A stretch of 10,857 bases of DNA from Pseudomonadota bacterium (lineage in GTDB: Bacteria; Pseudomonadota; Gammaproteobacteria; SZUA-229): NCBI GenBank assembly GCA_030836935.1, contig JAUPMA010000039.1:1-10857 (forward strand), in the 5' to 3' direction. Shown here one piece after another: positions 6,030-10,857 of this stretch. Made by a program: the position numbers and the translations under genes. Every line of letters begins with the position of its first letter. The stretch's first letter is position 1. The notes under the pieces are model-generated. The model saw nothing but the letters and a program-made list of their open reading frames with translations. It was not told the origin of the DNA and did no database searches.

Positions 6030-7724
6030 TTATTTCTGTAACAGTAAAATGGTTACATCATCTCGCAGTGGTGACTGATCATCATGCCGGATGCGTTTTA
6101 CAATATTTGCAATACGTTGCTGCGGTGTCATCTGTTCCGGCATGGTGGCAATGGCTTTGAACAGGCCGCTCAGCCCCAGCGTCTGGCCGTTTTCAGTGTA
6201 GCCTTCCGTTACACCATCGGAAAACATATAGAGGCTATTGTCGCCCAGACTCAGGCTGATTTCAGGGAATTTCGAATCTTCCAGCACGCCCAGTGGCGGC
6301 GCCGCCGCTTCGATTTCACGCGCCAGCCCGTGCGGTGAAAACAGCAGGGCCGGCGGGTTGCCCGCATTCACCAGTTTCAGCAATCCGGTTTCCGGATCAT
6401 AAATACCGGCAATCATGGTAACAAACATGCCGTGAATGGAGGTTTCACACAACTCGATATTAATTTGCGCCAGCAATTCACCGGGATGATCTATGCGTTT
6501 GCCCAAACAACGAAACAGGCTGCTGGTTTTGGCCATGAGCAGGGCTGCATTCACACCCTTGCCCGATACATCACCCAGGTTGAAATAAATGCGACCATCC
6601 GGCAGCGTAAAATAATCATAAAAATCGCCGGACAAATCACGCGCTGAGATATTGATGCCGGTCAGCGGAAAACCGGCACCCATGTCCTGCGGCAACAGGC
6701 TGCGCTGGATTTCCCGCGCCAGCCCCAGTTCCTTGTTCAGTTCCGCCGCCAGCCGGTCTCGTTCATCCAGTGCCTGTTCCAGCCGCAAGGTCAGTTCCTG
6801 AAAATTCAGATTGTCTTCGGACAGTTTGATATTGGCTTCAAGCAATACCTGTGAAAACTTGGTGTGTTCCTTCACCGGAATACCCAATACAGATGCGGTC
6901 AGTGTAATTTCATCCGGAATGGCTGCCAGCAGTTCTTCCGTGCGAAACCGTTCCATCTCGAATGTTTCTGCAAGAATTTGCCGGCAGCGATTGATGACAA
7001 AATTTTTATCGACGGCCACATATACCGCTGCCATCCAGTCAGCGCAATGCAATACTTTGCACAGTTGTTTATCCAGCTCGGGTGCATCATATTTTTCGCA
7101 ACGATGATGAGCCAGCACCGGTTTGGCCATCACGTCATGCAGATTCCATTGCTGGCAAAACAATTCCATGGCCTGATCATGATTCATGTTGAAAATGTTC
7201 CGCTCCATGCTGTAACGCGCATCCGGTTCACGCTTGCGAAATTCCGTCCACAACATGCCCTTGTTCGGGCTCAGCAGGAACAGCAGCAAAAATCCGACGT
7301 CCTGCAAAAAACCGGCGGTAAAACACAGACTGGCATCCAGGCCAATCAGTTCGCCAATCATGCGCGCACTCACGGCACGGCGCAGCGAATCCACCCAGAA
7401 GGCTTCCTGATCAACACCGCGAATGCGGATATTGCTGAAACTGCGATGCACCACCAGGCACAACATCAACCGGCAAACACGTTCAAAGCCGGCAAGGTGT
7501 ATGGCTTCCTCAATGGATGCAACTTTGGTTGTCAGATTGAAATGATCGGAATTGAATACCGCCAGCATGCGTGCAATAAAATCAGGGTACTGTTTTTGCA
7601 ACGCTTCCAGCGCCGGGCGATCCAGTATGTTATGGGCATGCAACTGCAAAAAACCGCGCGCGAGATCGGGGATATCCGGGATATTGCTGGCGTGGATGCG
7701 GTCATCGAGATTAATGTAAGACAT
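6030..7724 (-). CDS. HDOD-SpoIIE (PP2C-type) phosphatase
   Basis: From the ATG at 7722-7724 the protein has 564 aa. An N-terminal HDOD domain (about 12-265; FTAGFLQDVGFLLL and VLAHHRCEKY) lacks the HD metal pair, as HDOD domains usually do. A coiled-coil linker follows (about 294-339), then a SpoIIE/PP2C phosphatase domain (about 335-563). Predicted metal-binding acidic residues are Asp367 (SGDFYDYF), Asp385 (LGDVSGKG), Asp503 (FSDGVTEGY) and Asp555/556 (RDDVT). This is RsbU-like architecture: it should dephosphorylate a phospho-STAS protein, with HDOD as the input domain. It is first in the operon and 3 bases from the kinase gene. An in-frame TTG at 7764-7766 would add 14 residues; neither start has a strong ribosome site, so the N-terminus is uncertain. 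Confidence 0.9.
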   Translation of the reverse strand: MSYINLDDRIHASNIPDIPDLARGFLQLHAHNILDRPALEALQKQYPDFIARMLAVFNSDHFNLTTKVASIEEAIHLAGFERVCRLMLCLVVHRSFSNIRIRGVDQEAFWVDSLRRAVSARMIGELIGLDASLCFTAGFLQDVGFLLLFLLSPNKGMLWTEFRKREPDARYSMERNIFNMNHDQAMELFCQQWNLHDVMAKPVLAHHRCEKYDAPELDKQLCKVLHCADWMAAVYVAVDKNFVINRCRQILAETFEMERFRTEELLAAIPDEITLTASVLGIPVKEHTKFSQVLLEANIKLSEDNLNFQELTLRLEQALDERDRLAAELNKELGLAREIQRSLLPQDMGAGFPLTGINISARDLSGDFYDYFTLPDGRIYFNLGDVSGKGVNAALLMAKTSSLFRCLGKRIDHPGELLAQINIELCETSIHGMFVTMIAGIYDPETGLLKLVNAGNPPALLFSPHGLAREIEAAAPPLGVLEDSKFPEISLSLGDNSLYMFSDGVTEGYTENGQTLGLSGLFKAIATMPEQMTPQQRIANIVKRIRHDDQSPLRDDVTILLLQK

Positions 7725-7774
7725 ATAGGATTTTAAATTATGGGTAAAGCCAATTGCGGCCAGCAACAGCCCTG

Positions 7775-7780
7775 AGTATA
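7775..7780 (-). promoter_or_regulatory. Candidate -10 box for the phosphatase-led operon
   Basis: TATACT on the minus strand lies about 50 bases upstream of the ATG at 7724 and matches the sigma-70 -10 consensus at five of six positions. No convincing -35 element sits at the right distance. This is a weak call based on position and the -10 alone. Confidence 0.25.
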
Positions 7781-7829
7781 GTCAGCCGCCTTTAAATTAA
7801 CGCGAATGTCACACAGCGACTCCAACCTG

Positions 7830-7926
7830 CCCTCTCCCAACGGGGGAGAAGGGAACCATCATCAGAGCCGATGGTGAGTGAGGGACGAGGCCTGATACAT
7901 TCATCATTTGGAACGCTGCGCGCAGC
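7830..7926. repeat. REP-like palindrome cluster
   Basis: Three palindromes occur in under 100 bases. CCCTCTCCC (7830-7838) faces GGGGGAGAAGGG (7842-7853) with an AAC loop. ACCATC (7855-7860) pairs with GATGGT (7870-7875). GCTGCG-CGCAGC (7915-7926) is a perfect 12-base palindrome. The first resembles the CCCTCTCCC/GGGAGAGGG intergenic repeats common in proteobacteria, and GAGTGAGGG follows as in many copies. It lies between the divergent phosphatase and AEC genes. Confidence 0.6.
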
Positions 7927-7935
7927 ATACCTGTC

Positions 7936-7940
7936 AGGAG
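7936..7940 (+). promoter_or_regulatory. Shine-Dalgarno site deciding the AEC gene start
   Basis: AGGAG lies 8 bases before the in-frame TTG at 7949-7951. The more distal ATG at 7871 sits within the repeat cluster and lacks such a site. Confidence 0.6.
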
Positions 7941-7948
7941 CCACGGAT

Positions 7949-8863
7949 TTGTTCAGCACTTTAATTAACATGTTCGCACTCATCGGCCTGGGCCTGCTCT
8001 GGTCGTGGTTCAACCCGTCGCGCATGGATGTCACCACCATTCGCAAGACGCTCGCCGATACGGTGTATTTTATTTTTCTGCCCGCACTGGTAATGAAAGT
8101 ACTGTGGCAGGCCGACCTCAGCCTGGACTCGGTCAAAATCGCAGCCACGGCCGTTGTATGCGTAATCAGCGCCCTGCTGCTCAGCCTGGTTATCTGCCGC
8201 TACTGCAAAACGCAAAAACAGGTAACCGGCGCCGTAGTGCTGGCCGCCGCCTTTCCCAATGCTACCTACCTCGGCTACCCGGTATTAACCAATGCACTCG
8301 GGCCCTGGGCAGGCGCAGTCGCCATCCAGTTTGATCTTTTTGCCTGCACACCGTTGTTATTAACCGTCGGCATTTTGCTGGCGGCTCACCATGGCAACAC
8401 CGGAGAAAAACCACACCCGCTGTTATTGCTGCTGAAAGTGCCACCATTATGGGCCGCACTCATCGCCACCAGCCTGAATTTGCTGGGCATAAAACCGGTG
8501 GGGCAATTGATTGATCTGTTCGCCATCATGGGCTTGGCCGTGGTTCCCATCATGCTGTTTGTTATCGGCCTGGCGCTGAAACAGGGATTTACTGAAACCC
8601 GCCACATGAAAACCGTCATACCGGTCATTGGTATTCAAATGTTTTTCATGCCGGCTGTCGCTTTGGGTTGTGCAATATTATTGAAAATGCCGGTGGATTT
8701 GCGTCACGCCGTGGTGCTGGAAGGTGCCATGCCGAGCATGGCGCTGGGCATCGTATTGTGTGACCGTTACGGGTTGAACACCGGCATCTATGCTGCGGCA
8801 GTAACGGCTACAACATTATTGAGTTTGTTTACGCTGCCGATGTGGCATGGGTGGCTGGGCTAG
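7949..8863 (+). CDS. AEC-family (auxin efflux carrier-like) transporter
   Basis: This is a membrane protein of about 304 aa, close to the usual 300-320 aa of bacterial AEC transporters, with about ten hydrophobic segments in two halves around a hydrophilic loop (about residues 145-157, HHGNTGEKPHP). The AEC hallmark FPNATYLGYPVL is at about 102-113, and GAMPSMALGIVLCDRYGLN lies near the C-terminus. The family exports or exchanges small organic acids and anions; the substrate cannot be told here. I prefer the TTG at 7949 because AGGAG precedes it by 8 bases and the hydrophobic part starts at once. The ATG at 7970 gives 297 aa; the ATG at 7871 lies in repeat DNA and would add 26 atypical residues. 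It stands alone, divergent from the operon. Confidence 0.9.
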   Translation: MFSTLINMFALIGLGLLWSWFNPSRMDVTTIRKTLADTVYFIFLPALVMKVLWQADLSLDSVKIAATAVVCVISALLLSLVICRYCKTQKQVTGAVVLAAAFPNATYLGYPVLTNALGPWAGAVAIQFDLFACTPLLLTVGILLAAHHGNTGEKPHPLLLLLKVPPLWAALIATSLNLLGIKPVGQLIDLFAIMGLAVVPIMLFVIGLALKQGFTETRHMKTVIPVIGIQMFFMPAVALGCAILLKMPVDLRHAVVLEGAMPSMALGIVLCDRYGLNTGIYAAAVTATTLLSLFTLPMWHGWLG

Positions 8864-8917
8864 AACTGTTTGATAATTTTTACTGCCCGATTGCGCAGAT
8901 AAGTTTTGTTTTGCGGA

Positions 8918-8941
8918 CAAATAAAGTTATTTGGTTTTTTT
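8918..8941 (+). terminator. Likely intrinsic terminator of the AEC gene
   Basis: CAAATA (8918-8923) and TATTTG (8928-8933) form a stem with an AAGT loop, followed by G and seven T residues (8935-8941). It lies about 55 bases after the AEC stop codon. The stem is AT-rich, but the T-tract is strong. Confidence 0.5.
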
Positions 8942-9295
8942 GCGTGTTTTTCTGCTGACAACTTCACTACGTCTTTGTATAAAACAACTTGTGAGTTCGC
9001 GTCACGCTGAACAGATATGACAAAAACCAATCACAAGCCGACGCTCGACTAAATTATTTTTACGGTAGGCATGTATTAATAACGGACATTTATATTTTCT
9101 AGCATTAATACCAAGAACAATAAAAAGCAGACATATTTATTCAAAGGCCGATTAAGACGGTACAAGTCACATAAACCCCGGGCAATAAAGCAAATTTATA
9201 AGCGACCAAATCGAGACTAAACACCCCGCCAGCATCGTCATCCTATTCAGGCCATCATAATTTTTTTAAAGTCCACTTTCTGAAATTTTGTAATG
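8942..9295. other. AT-rich intergenic region without a convincing gene
   Basis: No frame here gives more than a few dozen codons, and none has a good ribosome site. The stretch lies between two gene 3' ends (rightward AEC, leftward exported protein), so promoters are not needed. An inverted pair, GTATTAAT (9073-9080) and ATTAATAC (9104-9111), is present but may be chance in AT-rich DNA. AAAGTCCACTTT follows a run of seven T at the right end. I saw no tRNA or mobile-element end. Confidence 0.5.
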
Positions 9296-10237
9296 TCACT
9301 TTTTTGGTGGAGTCTGAGAGTCAGTAGGCAATCGTTTGGAAACACGCCCAACGCCATAAACCTCAGGTGTCGGCTTTGTAACAACAATTTTGGTTTTTGG
9401 AGGCTGTTGTTCCGGGTCGGGTGTCACGATAGATAAGAGCGGACCATCGGACGGTTGCAACAGGCTGTGTGCCGCTTTCTCCAGTGTGGTCATGCGCAGA
9501 TAACTTGCAACAGGAGAGTTTTGAATTAAACAAACCCGTTGCTGAATATCCGCTGCTACCAACAAACAATTCTTTGCAAACAGTCGCACTAACTCAGCTT
9601 GCGCGATCAGTCCTTTGTTGGTGTCACCTTGCCAGTTGGGTGATGCGATAACCGTATCTATATCCTCACGCCATTGTTGCAATGTCTGTTCCTGTGCTTG
9701 CAACAACTCACGCAAGAGCGTGGCATCGCCTTTATTTGCCAAAGGCTGCATTTTAAACTCAGCGCCATTCCAGCTCACGCGCAGTGATTTCTGGTTAGAC
9801 GTTTGTGCGTTTTGTTGGATAACATCCGTGGGCATTTCTAAACGATGGTATCCCGTTGCATAAATACGCAGGATTGGCGCTTTACCCGGTGCGAGTATCA
9901 TGCCTTCGGGTAATTCGGTTTGTTCAGCCGGTAACGTAAAATGGCCATCCCGATCACAATGCACTTGTTTTATTGCAAACAGTAATGGCAATGTCGGCGG
10001 GCTAGCTGATTTTGCATTCTGATTTTGCAAAAACCATAAGACACTCACCACGGCTCCTGGCAAGGGATTGGCGTTTTGTTCGCTTACAACCTTACCCGTC
10101 AGTTCGGGTGTAAACATTGTTTGACCAGCATCAACAGTCCGTATCACCAATACATTCAGTGCCAATATGCCAGCAAGAAACCGTGCGCAATATCCAGAAT
10201 AAAATGTATCTCTCAAAGAATGATTATTCATTACCAT
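9296..10237 (-). CDS. Exported protein with carboxypeptidase-regulatory-like domain
   Basis: This protein of 313 aa has an N-terminal export signal (hydrophobic about 19-32, possible cleavage near VDAG, 35-38). A beta-sandwich resembling carboxypeptidase regulatory-like domains follows (about 46-132): TGKVVSEQNANPLPGAVVSV, then CDRDGHFTLP and ILRIYATGYHRLE. The middle is helical (about 165-255, Leu/Gln-rich), and the tail is Pro/Lys-rich (PDPEQQPPKTK onward), probably disordered. Such domains occur in secreted or cell-surface proteins. The upstream gene ends in TAATG at 10229-10233, so the ATG at residue 3 (10231) would overlap its stop by one base; the ATG at 10237 is also possible. The two genes are probably translated together. 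Function unknown. Confidence 0.75.
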   Translation of the reverse strand: MVMNNHSLRDTFYSGYCARFLAGILALNVLVIRTVDAGQTMFTPELTGKVVSEQNANPLPGAVVSVLWFLQNQNAKSASPPTLPLLFAIKQVHCDRDGHFTLPAEQTELPEGMILAPGKAPILRIYATGYHRLEMPTDVIQQNAQTSNQKSLRVSWNGAEFKMQPLANKGDATLLRELLQAQEQTLQQWREDIDTVIASPNWQGDTNKGLIAQAELVRLFAKNCLLVAADIQQRVCLIQNSPVASYLRMTTLEKAAHSLLQPSDGPLLSIVTPDPEQQPPKTKIVVTKPTPEVYGVGRVSKRLPTDSQTPPKK

Positions 10238-10857
10238 CCAGTTATATCCACAGGTGAAATGGTGGAGCCCTCTTCCATCTGAGTATACTTATCTATACTC
10301 GGTTGACTATTATCTCCACCATCATTTGTACAGACATGAGGTTGCTGGGTGTAACTAGATCGAACCTTCGAAAACGCAGATGTTGAGGAAGTGGTGGCTG
10401 TAAACTGCTCTTGCCATCCCACTATCGTTACACCATCCATGTTGCACCACGCATTTTTTGTCATATTTCCGGGCAACATAAGGAGCTCTACATCATTTGT
10501 CAGTGGTAGCGAAGTACCAATATCCGTCAAGAATGCAACGCTGCCATAGCTACCTACCGGCTTATTCAAGAATGCAACAGAAACTGGGTTCACATTAGCG
10601 CTCTCATTAATCAAGTAAGCTACGGATGTAACATCCGGTTCTGAATAGGGATAAGGATCGGGAGGATTCCAAGGAGGCACAAGGTTGAAATTTCCATTGG
10701 ATGTATAGTAGTCAGTGAAGTTGGCTACCATTGTAAATGTAGGCTCTGATATATCCTTGGTAGTCACCACCACCACATCCGTTTCATTACCCAACCGGCC
10801 TTTGTACACCGCCTGCAAATACACATCGGTTGCATTAATCGGCAGTTCATTGGGAAA
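10231..10857 (-). CDS. C-terminal part of an unrecognised protein, cut by the window edge
   Basis: The frame is open from the right edge to TAA at 10231-10233, giving at least 208 residues; the true start lies outside the window. The visible part begins FPNELPINATDVYLQAVYKG, is rich in Thr, Ser, Asn, Tyr and Pro, and has two Cys near the C-terminal half. This composition suggests an extracellular or surface protein. Three similar short units, SVAYLINE, SVAFLNKP and SVAFLTDI, lie about 13-15 residues apart. Its stop overlaps the start of the next gene (TAATG), so both are in one transcript. I do not recognise the family; a GTG at 10822-10824 is an artefactual start, as coding continues upstream. 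Confidence 0.75.
   Translation of the reverse strand, partial: FPNELPINATDVYLQAVYKGRLGNETDVVVVTTKDISEPTFTMVANFTDYYTSNGNFNLVPPWNPPDPYPYSEPDVTSVAYLINESANVNPVSVAFLNKPVGSYGSVAFLTDIGTSLPLTNDVELLMLPGNMTKNAWCNMDGVTIVGWQEQFTATTSSTSAFSKVRSSYTQQPHVCTNDGGDNSQPSIDKYTQMEEGSTISPVDITGW
10527..10623. repeat. Short in-frame repeat units inside the edge gene
   Basis: TCAAGAATGCAAC occurs at 10527-10539 and 10566-10578, exactly 39 bases apart (13 codons). A weaker third copy, TCAAGTAAGCTAC, is at 10611-10623 with 10 of 13 matches. The units encode the repeated SVA(F/Y)L motif, so the gene has probably grown by local duplication. Confidence 0.6.

Noticed and set aside
6864..7736. Rightward open frame of 290 codons
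   Set aside because: It is antisense to the HDOD-SpoIIE gene, whose domains and motifs are unmistakable; the rightward translation has no recognisable domain and is a shadow.
7871..7948. N-terminal extension of the AEC transporter from the ATG at 7871
   Set aside because: The stretch is REP-like repeat DNA, lacks a ribosome site, and the extra residues are unlike an AEC N-terminus; TTG at 7949 has AGGAG upstream.
9001..9100. Short open rightward frame in the AT-rich gap
   Set aside because: Only about 35 codons, no ribosome site, no recognisable motif.
1..10857. CRISPR arrays, tRNA/rRNA genes, transposases, integrases
   Set aside because: No regularly spaced repeats, cloverleaf-like sequences or mobile-element proteins were seen on either strand.

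Overview
The window is the end of an assembled contig from a Gram-negative proteobacterium. The outer-membrane machinery (Mla/MCE lipid transporter genes, a lipobox lipoprotein) and HDOD/SpoIIE-type signalling suggest Gamma- or Betaproteobacteria; no marker allows a closer call. The first 13 bases match the 3' end of the Illumina TruSeq adapter, so the left edge is a sequencing/assembly boundary and bases 1-13 are not genomic.

Left region (1-2150): a probable 3' fragment of an unknown rightward gene runs into the 3' end of a leftward RhuM-Fic fusion protein. Upstream of the Fic gene lies a HigA-type antitoxin that has lost its N-terminal part and has no visible toxin partner. Next comes a small unknown 104-aa protein, then two related hairpins. 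This resembles a decaying toxin-antitoxin or accessory patch.

Centre (2153-7724): seven leftward genes, tightly packed except for one 81-bp gap. In order of transcription: HDOD-SpoIIE phosphatase, RsbW-like HATPase kinase, [81-bp gap with an 11-bp direct repeat and a hairpin], STAS protein, MlaE permease, MlaF ATPase, MlaD/MCE protein, PqiC-type outer-membrane lipoprotein. The last five form a phospholipid-type MCE transporter. The first two are the other two components of a partner-switching module. The STAS protein sits where MlaB is expected but keeps the Asp-Ser-Ser-Gly phosphorylation motif of SpoIIAA/RsbV, so this locus may couple a phospho-switch directly to a lipid transporter. The MlaF gene carries one in-frame TAA inside Walker B, with the reading frame intact on both sides.

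Right region (7725-10857): a palindrome-rich, REP-like spacer separates the operon from a rightward AEC-family transporter that probably starts at TTG. A likely terminator and an AT-rich gap of about 430 bp with no convincing gene follow. Two leftward, translationally coupled genes then reach the window edge: an unrecognised protein, cut by the edge, with short internal repeats, and an exported protein with a carboxypeptidase-regulatory-like domain. No tRNA, rRNA, CRISPR array, transposase or integrase was seen.
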